A DNA stretch of 31,342 nucleotides from a virus: the IMG/VR virus record IMGVR_UViG_3300007734_000564, positions 1 through 31,342 of that record. One strand, 5' to 3'. The position numbers and the translations under genes were made by a program. The first letter of the stretch is position 1; every line of letters starts with the position of its first letter. The notes beneath the pieces were generated by a model. That model was not told where the DNA came from. It ran no database searches and saw nothing but the letters and a program-made list of their open reading frames with translations. Shown piece after piece: positions 7,641-15,742 of this stretch.

Positions 7641-8338
7641 TATATGTCCAGTATTTCGTTTAAATGCTTCATTTCTTTATCTATTTCATTCTTTATAATC
7701 TTGAATCTTCTGCTTACTTCCTTTGCCACTATTGGGTGATTCTCTATCAAGTATTGCAACTTCCATGTATTCTCAGCTAAGTACGCTGTGCAGTGCATAC
7801 AGTCTAGTCCTGTGTTAGCAACTTTATAATGTTTTGGTAGCAGTTCGCTATCCTTCACATACTCCATGACCTGTGCATCTGTCCAATCTTCAATGGGAAA
7901 GTTGTATCTAATCCCATCTACAATGTCACCGTTCTTAACATTACTTTTCATGCTATCCGATGCTTTCTGCCCTCGGATTATCTCTGTTGCACCTAATTGT
8001 ATGGCTGCGTTGTGTAGAGGCATTATAAAACTTCTTACACAACATTCCGAATACCCTTGCAACTTTGGTCGTTCACCATGTAAATCTTTACAGGATGTAT
8101 GACAGCTTACTGGTAACACATCTACAGGATAGCCAAAATCTCTAATCACTTCTTTTTGGAATCCATTTACCGTGATAAAATTAGGGCATATCTTCTTCAC
8201 TAATTCCATCTGTGCGTAGGTTTCTGGGAAGCTATCACCAGAATCAGCCCACAATACAGTTATATCTTTCAACTCATCCTTCAACAGCAACAAAACTGCT
8301 AACGAATCCTTTCCACCACTAAACTCTAATATCCTCAA
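7640..8338 (-). CDS. PAPS reductase-family protein with Fe-S cysteine pattern
   Basis: A 232-residue protein of the PP-loop adenine-nucleotide hydrolase superfamily. It has the SGGKDS loop at 7-12, an acidic motif WADSGDSFPET (30-40), RGQKASDS (122-129), CC at 99-100 followed by PL, and CMHC at 180-183. The CC-X79-CxxC spacing matches the [4Fe-4S] site of APS reductases. The C-terminal ECGLH catalytic cysteine motif of sulfonucleotide reductases is missing, so thioredoxin-dependent sulfate reduction is unlikely unless another cysteine serves. Related folds include DndC of DNA phosphorothioation. It overlaps the virion genes on both sides by four and three bases, so it is co-translated with them. 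Confidence 0.85.
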   Translation of the reverse strand: MRILEFSGGKDSLAVLLLLKDELKDITVLWADSGDSFPETYAQMELVKKICPNFITVNGFQKEVIRDFGYPVDVLPVSCHTSCKDLHGERPKLQGYSECCVRSFIMPLHNAAIQLGATEIIRGQKASDSMKSNVKNGDIVDGIRYNFPIEDWTDAQVMEYVKDSELLPKHYKVANTGLDCMHCTAYLAENTWKLQYLIENHPIVAKEVSRRFKIIKNEIDKEMKHLNEILDI

Positions 8339-9348
8339 TACAGCATCGCACCAGACATAGCCATTTGCCCTAGACCACCTACCATACTGCTATTTGCAGC
8401 TTGATTAGCGTTGTAGATACCTTGATTGTACTGACCTGTAGCAGTTGCAGCACCCAGTAGGTCTGGCCCAGCAGTACCTTGTTGCATAGCCACGTTCTGT
8501 TGTGTAGGCAAGGTAGCTGTGTTCATTTGCTGACCAGTACGAACCGCGTTCAGCATATTGATTGGGTTTTGCTGTAGTGCTTGCCTCGACGCAAAGTCCT
8601 GTGCGCTAGTAGCGTTCTGGAGTTGTGAGTTCTGCAGGTTCTGTCCAAACATACCTTGAGCAGCCCCTACACCTTGTGCAGTAGCCGAGTTCCTAGCTGA
8701 TTCATACGCCTGTTGACGAGCATTACTCTGATTGAGCATAGCTGTATTAAATGCCTCAGAACCTCTAGTTATTCCTTGATTGGCTAGTTTAGATTCTAGT
8801 GCCGTATCTGATTGTGCGAACTGTGGATCAAGATATTGTTTAGCGTTATTATATAGCGCGTTCTGTACGTTTTGCTGTAGTAGCTGTGGATCACCTGCGC
8901 TAGTAGATAGGGCATTAGCACCCTGTAATGGGCTTCCTAGTGCGCTTTGAACGTAGCCTAGACCTTGCTGTGCTACACCGCCAAGCTGTTCGTTTATTTG
9001 ATTATTTTGGTCGAACTGTCTTTGTTGGGTAGGCGATAAACTGGTGGTCATGCTCCACCCAGCGTCAGGGTTTAAAGTCCCACTTAAATCGCGGGGTTGG
9101 GTGTTGACACCAGATATGCTATCCAACCAACCAGCCATCCCAGTCCTGGGTGGAGTGTATGGAGTATTGCTTCCTGTTCCTGCATAATTGGTTGGTGCTT
9201 GGCTGTAGGTTATAGAACCATACGGAGTGATTTGATTGACACGATTAGCAGATGCTGCTGCTCTAGCAGCCTCAAGATTTCCTGCTGCTGTTTGTTTCGC
9301 AGCACCTGCGTAGTCTGGTGCTGGTGGTGGTGACGAATCCTTACCCAT
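8335..9348 (-). CDS. Virion structural protein, Ala/Gln/Asn-rich
   Basis: A 337-residue protein with ATG at 9348 preceded by AGAGGAAA. The N-terminus (SSPPPAPDYAGAAKQTAAGN, then AAASANRVNQITPYGSITYS) is a hallmark of a conserved podophage virion protein encoded between the tail-hub genes and the internal virion proteins, often loosely annotated as a tail protein. The remainder is rich in Ala, Gln and Asn and mostly helical, as in ejection or tail-needle-like components. The C-terminus (NSSMVGGLGQMAMSGAMLY) is weakly hydrophobic. Precise role unknown. Confidence 0.75.
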   Translation of the reverse strand: MGKDSSPPPAPDYAGAAKQTAAGNLEAARAAASANRVNQITPYGSITYSQAPTNYAGTGSNTPYTPPRTGMAGWLDSISGVNTQPRDLSGTLNPDAGWSMTTSLSPTQQRQFDQNNQINEQLGGVAQQGLGYVQSALGSPLQGANALSTSAGDPQLLQQNVQNALYNNAKQYLDPQFAQSDTALESKLANQGITRGSEAFNTAMLNQSNARQQAYESARNSATAQGVGAAQGMFGQNLQNSQLQNATSAQDFASRQALQQNPINMLNAVRTGQQMNTATLPTQQNVAMQQGTAGPDLLGAATATGQYNQGIYNANQAANSSMVGGLGQMAMSGAMLY

Positions 9349-9401
9349 AGTATTTCCTCTTAGTTAGCTATGAGTGGGTTGCCACTTTTAAGCATTATAC
9401 C

Positions 9402-9812
9402 TTAAATTGATGATTCAATGTAGTTACATTGTTCTCTTGTCATGGTCATAATGACTAAATCGCCATTCTTATCGGCATCCTTGATGACCGCTTCCTCTAT
9501 GTAGCCAAACTTTAGATTCATGGCGTAAGCCCTTGTATTTGTGCTAGATACCATGCCAATTAGCTTATTAACTTTAGCAATATCAAACACATACCTGAAG
9601 CAATACTTAATCCATGTTAAATCCATCCTACCGCCATCTACAGCTAAATGACCCATCATACTGGCTGTATTGTAGTCCTCAAACCCTGCTACAGCGCATA
9701 TTAGACCGTTTCGCTCTAATCCTATATACACACCCCTACCAGCTAGATATGTACCGCCTAGCCTTGACATTAACCACCTTCCCAGTTCCTCTTGGCGATC
9801 AGTTATTATCAA
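9402..9812 (-). CDS. GNAT-family acetyltransferase-like protein
   Basis: A 136-residue protein from a TTG at 9812 that overlaps the upstream TGA (TTGA) and has GAGAAGG ten bases ahead. A longer frame to 9854 would overlap more, and an ATG at 9770 with GGAAGGTGG is also possible but would lose conserved N-terminal sequence. The pattern of ITDRQEELGRWL, IGLERNG, MGHLAVDGG and NTRAYAMNLKFGYIEEA matches GNAT proteins commonly encoded near podophage tail genes. The RxxAY...GF/GY element is the acetyl-CoA-binding end of the fold. The substrate is unknown. Confidence 0.75.
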   Translation of the reverse strand: MIITDRQEELGRWLMSRLGGTYLAGRGVYIGLERNGLICAVAGFEDYNTASMMGHLAVDGGRMDLTWIKYCFRYVFDIAKVNKLIGMVSSTNTRAYAMNLKFGYIEEAVIKDADKNGDLVIMTMTREQCNYIESSI

Positions 9813-11335
9813 AAGCCGATAGCCTTCTCGAATACATGGGTAGTAGACTGCCAAGTAAATGTAGTGTTATTACTCGCTGTAGCTATGTGCATACCAGCGC
9901 AATATCCTATACCACCAGATGTATTCCACGATGATTTCACATTACCTAGTGCTGAACCCCATAGACAGCCGTTCCATTTGGATACACCCCACACACCCAC
10001 AGCACCAGGAGATGATACCGAACTGGTAGACAATGGTTGATTAAAGTTGAAATCTATATTCAACCCTAGTGTTACACTAATAGTGCTTTGAGTGGAACTA
10101 AATATCGGTCTAGCTAGTTTGAAGTGCTTTAAGTTCTGTGTGCCAAGATAGTTAAATGCCTGAATAATATCAGTATTTATGTTAGCACCGCTATCTGCGT
10201 TAGTATCCCAAGCCTTACATACGTTGCCCAGCCCATCACCGAAGTAAATGTCATCTGCGTACATCTCCCAACATCTAGCATCCCAGCCTGTAAACTTGCA
10301 CCAAGCACCTGAGATGGTGTTCATAACGTATTGATAATTCGCACTATTGCCAGCAGGAACATTCATTAATAGCATATTCTCTCTAGGGAACAGTCTACAT
10401 TGCCATCCTGTGTTAGCTGAATAAGTGCTTATATCCAATGACATAATGTATTGAATCTTATCGGTCAAACTGACTTTATTGCTTACCCGTGAACTCATCA
10501 ATGCCTTAGACATAGGCATTAATCCGTCTTGGGTAATGATTAGCAGATCAGAAGCGTACTGGGACATACACCTTCTGCCCATTGGTGAGCCTATTTGGTA
10601 AGTACCAACCAAACTCCAAGTTAATGCAGATGATGGATCAATACCTCGATATGTAGCTACTTCACCCTCAGATGTAACGAATACAGCGTAGTCATCCATA
10701 CCTGCGCCAGAATCAATAGTCCAGCTACCCATAGCCATTAAGTAGCCGCCGCGCTTGAATATAGATGAGAAGTCAATAGCAGTCGCAGCACCAGCAATAG
10801 CGTTTATAGGCAGATACCATACCTTCATGGTGTCCTTCTGGATAAACCATTGTCGCTGCATATGAACAGTTACGTTGATTAATTCAGTCGTGGTAACCCC
10901 TGTGATAGCTGGGTTAGTCCAAGTAGTACCATCGAAAGCCTTGGGTGCATCCACACCGTTAACACAGGATAGGTAGAAACCACCAGCAGTAGCAAAGTTA
11001 ACGTGCTGCCAGTTAGAGTTCGTACAGGTCGTTACAGCAGCCCCTACAGCACCACCAGCAGTCACATTGTAGAAGTTAGTACCAGCAACAGCTATTAGCT
11101 TCTTAGTCGTGCCAGCGTTATAAGCCATGATCGTGTTGACAGTAGTTCCTAGCCCTGTAGCCCACTTTGAGTAGCCAGCACGAATCCGTACGCTTGTCGT
11201 AAGTGGAAACCAGTTATCCATCTTTACAGCATCGGCAGCACCCATCGCTGCATAGGAATCTCTCGCATTTAGACCGCCAACTGGTGCAGATACGTTAGCT
11301 GTGGCTGATACTCTTTTAGTATTGCGTATTTTCAT
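9809..11335 (-). CDS. Head-tail/tail stabilisation protein (P22 gp10-like)
   Basis: A 508-residue beta-rich protein. The N-terminus (PVGGLNARDSYAAMGAADAV and MDNWFPLTTSVRIRAGY) followed by repeated strands and turns (AYNAGTTKKLIAVAGTNFYNV) is typical of the P22 gp10 packaged-DNA-stabilisation family, a propeller-like tail hub component placed below the adaptor. Its ATG overlaps the stop of the upstream gene by four bases. Position after the adaptor and before the A/Q-rich virion protein fits this. The family is inferred from overall pattern, not from a catalytic motif. Confidence 0.75.
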   Translation of the reverse strand: MKIRNTKRVSATANVSAPVGGLNARDSYAAMGAADAVKMDNWFPLTTSVRIRAGYSKWATGLGTTVNTIMAYNAGTTKKLIAVAGTNFYNVTAGGAVGAAVTTCTNSNWQHVNFATAGGFYLSCVNGVDAPKAFDGTTWTNPAITGVTTTELINVTVHMQRQWFIQKDTMKVWYLPINAIAGAATAIDFSSIFKRGGYLMAMGSWTIDSGAGMDDYAVFVTSEGEVATYRGIDPSSALTWSLVGTYQIGSPMGRRCMSQYASDLLIITQDGLMPMSKALMSSRVSNKVSLTDKIQYIMSLDISTYSANTGWQCRLFPRENMLLMNVPAGNSANYQYVMNTISGAWCKFTGWDARCWEMYADDIYFGDGLGNVCKAWDTNADSGANINTDIIQAFNYLGTQNLKHFKLARPIFSSTQSTISVTLGLNIDFNFNQPLSTSSVSSPGAVGVWGVSKWNGCLWGSALGNVKSSWNTSGGIGYCAGMHIATASNNTTFTWQSTTHVFEKAIGF

Positions 11336-12804
11336 TTTGACCTTAATGCGTTGACTAATTTATCATTCTCTCCAGCCATTAGGTCTGGTGCTGCTGTTCC
11401 AGTTAGTGCTGCTATAGCTGCGTTCCTGCGCCAAGGGTCGAACGCTGCAAACCGTGAACGTATATCGTGAGGGTTGAACGGTATTACTACTTGATGACTT
11501 TCTTGTGCGCCACCACCCTTGCCACCTGTATCTATGATGCCTTGGTATCCTAATTTCTTTAATTGCTCAGTTACTTTGTCTGGGATAGAAGTCCATACAT
11601 AAGAATTATGACCGCCAGCGACATCTTGCTCTAATTGGTTCACCCATTCTTTTGGTGTCCATCTAGAGTTTTTAGCCCATTGGTCAGAGTTAGATGCTGA
11701 TGTTTTTGTTCTGTCTTTTGCAAATGCTGCTTTTAATGCTGGTATAACTGTGCTTTGTACTTCTTCAACATTTCCTGTATTTAATGGCCTCTCCATCATT
11801 GCCTTGCCAAGTAGCACACCTTTAGCCTCTGTCCAAGGTGCATTAGTTTGGCTAATTTCATGCGGATAACCAGATAACTTATAAATATCAGCTAGTTCAG
11901 ATGGTGCGTAAGGGTCTAGCATACCACTCTCGCCATACAAACTTCTGAGTGCTGCTAACGGATTACCTTTTGCTTCTTGTAGTGCATAGTCGTAAGTCCT
12001 ATCACCAAATGGCGCACCTTCTGATGTTGGATGCAAAGTCCAAGCACCTGATGCTTCATCTATATTTTGGTATCCAATCCTGCGTGATTTATCTAAAATA
12101 TCAGCCTTAATATCTGGTGATAAATGATGCCAGCTTTGCTCTACTGTATATGGATTTGTTCCTCTGTACCCCAATGACTTTGGTGATACTTGGAAGTATT
12201 GGTCTAAACTTCCCATGTCATTGTTCATTCTGCTAGTATCTTGTTTGCTCATAGCATACCTAGATGCTATATCAGGTGAATTTGTACCGAACGGCATAGG
12301 GCCAGAAGTTGCTCGTTTAGGATCAAGATTTTTTCCAGACAACAGCCTGTCTAATCTTTCTGTTCCGTGTAGGTAGTCTACAGCACTTTGAGCATTGGCC
12401 CTATCCATAGCCGTATTACCAGTAGGAAGCCCTAGCCCATGTTCTGATACAGGCAGCATAGCGCGATCATGTGCTAGTTTCTGAGCCAACTCACCCGCTG
12501 TTTGGGTTGCTTTAATCGTGCCTAACCCACCACCAAATAGGCTCATTCCCATGTCTACTGGCTCTTGCTGAGTAAAGTTCTGCACACCTTGCGCTATAGT
12601 GTCGGTTGGGTTCATTAATCGCTGACCAGATTCATTCAGCCATGATTCAAATGGAGTTGGTGGAGTAGCGCGTATAGAGCCTGTATCAGCGTTCTCCATA
12701 GCAGCTTGTGCGATAGGCTGTCTATATCTGGAACGCAGGATGTTAGCAGCGTTTATGCCACTATCATTACCCATAAGTCCAAACAAGCCCGATGAATCAG
12801 CCAT
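11332..12804 (-). CDS. ADP-ribosyltransferase-like virion-region protein
   Basis: A 490-residue protein. HGTERLDRLL at 146-155 and GPMPFGTNSPDIASRYA at 168-184 resemble the HGT and ST-like segments of mono-ADP-ribosyltransferases. LGYQGIID at 418-425, ESHQVVIPF at 435-443 and IRSRFAAFDP at 448-457 match the C-terminal segment of the ART domains found in phage polyvalent and MuF-type proteins, where an E/Q plus VVF.P.qIRS motif ends the domain. The two parts are about 230 residues apart, so an insertion lies inside the domain. Encoded between adaptor and gp10-like genes, it could be packaged and act on host proteins after injection. Activity is not shown. Confidence 0.65.
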   Translation of the reverse strand: MADSSGLFGLMGNDSGINAANILRSRYRQPIAQAAMENADTGSIRATPPTPFESWLNESGQRLMNPTDTIAQGVQNFTQQEPVDMGMSLFGGGLGTIKATQTAGELAQKLAHDRAMLPVSEHGLGLPTGNTAMDRANAQSAVDYLHGTERLDRLLSGKNLDPKRATSGPMPFGTNSPDIASRYAMSKQDTSRMNNDMGSLDQYFQVSPKSLGYRGTNPYTVEQSWHHLSPDIKADILDKSRRIGYQNIDEASGAWTLHPTSEGAPFGDRTYDYALQEAKGNPLAALRSLYGESGMLDPYAPSELADIYKLSGYPHEISQTNAPWTEAKGVLLGKAMMERPLNTGNVEEVQSTVIPALKAAFAKDRTKTSASNSDQWAKNSRWTPKEWVNQLEQDVAGGHNSYVWTSIPDKVTEQLKKLGYQGIIDTGGKGGGAQESHQVVIPFNPHDIRSRFAAFDPWRRNAAIAALTGTAAPDLMAGENDKLVNALRSK

Positions 12805-12976
12805 AAGATTTGTTGCGTAATGCGTGTGCCATCTTAACGTGCGCTGGTAGGTTCTTGCTTGCTGGGTGCGAATACTCCTTGCCTACAGATTGGGGTATTC
12901 CTACCTTCTTGGCAAAGTCTGGATTATGTGCAACGGCTTGCATCAGGTGTAATTGGGCTTTACTCTTGGCTGGCAT
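12797..12976 (-). CDS. Small SKAQ-type phage protein (DUF3008-like)
   Basis: A 59-residue basic protein starting MPAKSKAQLHLMQAVAHNP and continuing FAKKVGIPQSVGKEYSHP. Its ATG directly follows the TAA of the adaptor gene, and its TGA lies eight bases inside the next gene. The MPxKSKAQ start followed by AKKVGIP.SVGKE is shared with small proteins of unknown function in many phages. The domain number is from memory and uncertain. Role unknown; location suggests a minor assembly or virion factor. Confidence 0.8.
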   Translation of the reverse strand: MPAKSKAQLHLMQAVAHNPDFAKKVGIPQSVGKEYSHPASKNLPAHVKMAHALRNKSYG

Positions 12977-13684
12977 TTATACTGACCAACTTCCAGATGG
13001 AACTACAACGGCTGGGAAGATGTCATATCTGGCTTCTCCCATGTTTAGAATCGGTTTAGCCCCATCTCTGCCTATCTCCATCAACACACGAGTTTCATAC
13101 TTCTGGTAGTCTGTGCCGAAGTCTAGCCCCTTGTTGGCCTTCCATCTCCATATAAGACCTAATGTCATTATGTCCTCATTGAACAAGGATATATCGCTGT
13201 CTACTGTGAAAGATGATTTATAAACTGCGCCTGTAGAATCAGTAGCGAAATATTTAGATACATACTCAAAGTAGCAATCTTGTCCAGCAGCAGGTGATGG
13301 GAAGAAGGTAAGGTTGTTACCCTTAACCCTATACTGATTCCACGGCCCAGCAGTAAACATAGCCTTCTGTTGTTGCCAATACTGTGCGCCTAATGGCCCG
13401 AATACAGGTCTACGGATAGTCCTGTTCCAGATCGTATCATTGATAATGTAATTTAATCCTGGACAAATAGTAGCTAATGTACCTTGAATCTCAGCAGCTA
13501 GTGTTGTAAAACTAGCCTCTTTGATTAAGACTTGCCACTCTGTCCTAGCGGATAACTCACTACCTTCTTCGTTGAGAAGGGCTAGGAGTTGTAGGTATTG
13601 AACATCTGAACTTGTTGCTACTGAGTTTGGGGAAGGTAAGCCCAGCCTAACACAAGCTGACTGCACCATCGTTAACATTGACAT
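12977..13684 (-). CDS. Head-to-tail adaptor (P22 gp4/SU10-type)
   Basis: A 235-residue protein with ATG at 13684 after GGGGAAG. The N-terminal pattern (MLTMVQSACVRLGLPSPNSV, then LQLLALLNEEGSELSARTEW) is the helical start typical of the SU10/P22-type adaptor that binds under the portal. The middle has FFPSPAAGQDCYFEYVSKY, a stretch conserved in this family, and the C-terminal helix includes LIWRWKANKGLDF..DYQKYE. It follows the head genes and precedes the tail hub gene, the usual location of the connector ring. Confidence 0.85.
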   Translation of the reverse strand: MSMLTMVQSACVRLGLPSPNSVATSSDVQYLQLLALLNEEGSELSARTEWQVLIKEASFTTLAAEIQGTLATICPGLNYIINDTIWNRTIRRPVFGPLGAQYWQQQKAMFTAGPWNQYRVKGNNLTFFPSPAAGQDCYFEYVSKYFATDSTGAVYKSSFTVDSDISLFNEDIMTLGLIWRWKANKGLDFGTDYQKYETRVLMEIGRDGAKPILNMGEARYDIFPAVVVPSGSWSV

Positions 13685-13701
13685 ACACTTCCCCTATAAA
13701 G

Positions 13702-14292
13702 TTATTCCTTCGGTTTACGCTTCTTCTCTGCCTTCTCTGGCTGATTAGCCATCAACTTGTCTAGCTGTTCTTGCATAGCCTCAAGTTTAGATTTCAGAGC
13801 AGTATTTTCTTCTGCTACCTTCGATCCAGCAAAGTTTTCAAGTATCTTCTCTGCCTTCTGTTTAAGTGTTCTACCACCCATACCCATGTTATTCATGGCT
13901 TGTTCGTTACATACCGCTAGGGCTTCCAATGTAAAGATTTTAACACTCTCACATTGTGCTACCTCGGCTGGGCTAAATGCTAGACTAGCCCTGATTGGTG
14001 TTCCTTCCGTAGCCATGTCGATGCCATCTTTGTAGGCAGCGAGCATCTTGCTAAAGCGTTTATGCCAATCTTCATACTCGTTAGCTGCTGAATCGAATGG
14101 GCCTCTAGTCTGACTTTTGTCCATTAACTGAACAATCCACTCATCTGCTAATTTTACGATCTCATCCTTACTACCTGCTGGGGTAATATGAGCCATTATC
14201 ACATTCTTGTACTGATTGTGACCTTCTAGATCCTTGGTTACCTCTACCTCTGTTTCAAAGCGTACATACGGTAACTTCGCTGCTTGTATCAT
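13702..14292 (-). CDS. Conserved phage protein with C-terminal coiled coil
   Basis: A 196-residue protein with ATG at 14292 after AAGGAG and overlapping the previous stop by four bases. The N-terminal part is mixed alpha/beta; the last 50 residues are strongly helical and end in a lysine/glutamate-rich tail (KAEKKRKPKE). No catalytic motif was recognised. Its position between capsid-decoration and adaptor genes suggests a virion or assembly role. Function not assigned. Confidence 0.7.
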   Translation of the reverse strand: MIQAAKLPYVRFETEVEVTKDLEGHNQYKNVIMAHITPAGSKDEIVKLADEWIVQLMDKSQTRGPFDSAANEYEDWHKRFSKMLAAYKDGIDMATEGTPIRASLAFSPAEVAQCESVKIFTLEALAVCNEQAMNNMGMGGRTLKQKAEKILENFAGSKVAEENTALKSKLEAMQEQLDKLMANQPEKAEKKRKPKE

Positions 14293-15680
14293 CTTTTCTC
14301 CTTGTGGGTTGCCACTCGTTTTTTAACATAAAACATTGATGCAATTTCATTTCCGTGCGCTTCGAGTACATTATACCCTAATTCCTCGAATAAATCTTGC
14401 CACCATGCTTGGGGTTTTACCGTTAAATGAAGGGTTTGCCCTATCATGTGACCCATAACATCGTCTACCACGCATATCTGGAAGAAGCAGTAGTCCACAC
14501 AGTCCATGATGTTATTTATCACTTTACGGACATTTTCAGGCTCTATGTGTTCCATTACATCCGTACAATAGCCATATTTAGCGAATACATCGTCTGGTAG
14601 GGGTTTGGTCAGGTCATGCTGTAGGAATGGAAACTTCATAGCTTCCTTATCCCTTGAATTATAAGCAAAATCTACTAGGAATGGTGAGCAGCCGTACTCG
14701 TGTATCTTGATCGAACCACGACCAGTACCCGAACCAAAGTCGATTACTTTGCCCGATGGTCTAGCGATATTAAAGAAGTTCTCTGCACAGCGTTCTCCAG
14801 GAGAGCCAATCCTATAGGCATCAATCTGCCATATCTGCTCGTACTTCTCCTGTTCGGTCATATACTCCACAATGTCGGGATTAGCCCACATATCAGGCAA
14901 TAATCCTGTTCCATGTACTGTTATGCTAACACCCATGTCAACTAGGGCTTGGGCGGTTTCCCTGAACTTCTCAGCCTGTAGCTTCATGGTGAATGATGCT
15001 GTGTACTCTTTACCGTGGAACCTGACTACTGCACACGGATCGCCTTCGTTCATCTTCTGGTGGAAGGCATGACCACATCCGTTCTTGTGGCTAGAATCGT
15101 ACCCAAATAGGTGTAAATTCCTATATCCTAGTGTATAAGCTAGGCAAGTAGTCGTATTACCTACTGAAGCAGCCCCACCGATCAAGGCATAGGCTGGCAC
15201 ATACCACTCTAGTTCATTCTCGATATCACCTATCTGCAAGTGCCATAGCTGGGCTTCTGGCTTGGCTGCAAAGCAATCTGGGTGTACCTGAGATGCGAAT
15301 AGGTATCGTTTAGCCTTGCTAATCAGCGTAGCAGTTTCCTGTCTAGCATCGAGCAAGACTTGGTAATCAGGCAGAATACCGTTATCATTTAAGAACTTAG
15401 CTGCACCGTTTAGCGCAAAGATAGTACCACCACCCAGCTTTAGCTGCCTTACATCTTCGATAGTATCTGCTAATGATGGGCCACTCCCTACGATAATTGC
15501 CATTCCGTCATGCTCTGGTAAGCATTTGACCCAGTTCCCTCTATCCTTAGAGTTAGTCCTGACATTGTTATAAAGGTCATCATCTGAAGTATTGCATATA
15601 ACATGAACAGGTAAAATAAGAGGCATGGTAGCCTCTGGGTTTTGATGCTGAACTCTTAGATTAGCATACGGCAATAACAT
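14289..15680 (-). CDS. Fusion of DUF115/MptE-like domain and SAM methyltransferase
   Basis: A 463-residue protein. I chose ATG at 15680 because AGGAG lies five bases upstream; a longer frame from a TTG at 15704 would enter the terminator hairpin. Residues about 58-260 carry VGSGPSL (64-70), ALNGAAKF and LFGYDSSH, the Rossmann-like signature of DUF115/MptE-like proteins, which include flagellin glycosyltransferase-like enzymes. Residues about 295-455 carry IDFGSGTGRG (313-322), an SAM-binding motif I, then LQHDLTKPLP and DVMEHIEPE, typical of class I methyltransferases. The fusion could modify a sugar or a virion or host surface component. Substrate unknown. Confidence 0.8.
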   Translation of the reverse strand: MLLPYANLRVQHQNPEATMPLILPVHVICNTSDDDLYNNVRTNSKDRGNWVKCLPEHDGMAIIVGSGPSLADTIEDVRQLKLGGGTIFALNGAAKFLNDNGILPDYQVLLDARQETATLISKAKRYLFASQVHPDCFAAKPEAQLWHLQIGDIENELEWYVPAYALIGGAASVGNTTTCLAYTLGYRNLHLFGYDSSHKNGCGHAFHQKMNEGDPCAVVRFHGKEYTASFTMKLQAEKFRETAQALVDMGVSITVHGTGLLPDMWANPDIVEYMTEQEKYEQIWQIDAYRIGSPGERCAENFFNIARPSGKVIDFGSGTGRGSIKIHEYGCSPFLVDFAYNSRDKEAMKFPFLQHDLTKPLPDDVFAKYGYCTDVMEHIEPENVRKVINNIMDCVDYCFFQICVVDDVMGHMIGQTLHLTVKPQAWWQDLFEELGYNVLEAHGNEIASMFYVKKRVATHKEKR

Positions 15681-15702
15681 TGAATCTCCTATTGATGAAC
15701 TC

Positions 15703-15728
15703 AAAAACCCCCCATTTCTGAGGGGCTT
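15703..15728 (-). terminator. Rho-independent terminator after the decoration gene
   Basis: On the minus strand CCCCTC pairs with GGGGGG (one U-G pair) across the loop AGAAAT and is followed directly by five T residues; AAG before the stem can extend pairing into the T tract. It lies 15 bases after the stop of the decoration gene (15743) and just before the ribosome-binding site of the next gene. It would end or attenuate the head-gene transcript. Confidence 0.85.
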
Positions 15729-15742
15729 AAAACTACACCAAC

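Noticed and set aside
9374-9399. AGTGG/CCACT hairpin and a TATAAT box in the gap before 9348
   Set aside because: Stem is only five pairs with no T tract on the coding strand, and the TATAAT has no matching -35 box at proper spacing.
14301-14313. GTGGGTTGCCACT shared with 9375-9387
   Set aside because: One copy is inside coding sequence (VATHK) and the match is 13 bases; too short to call a repeat family.
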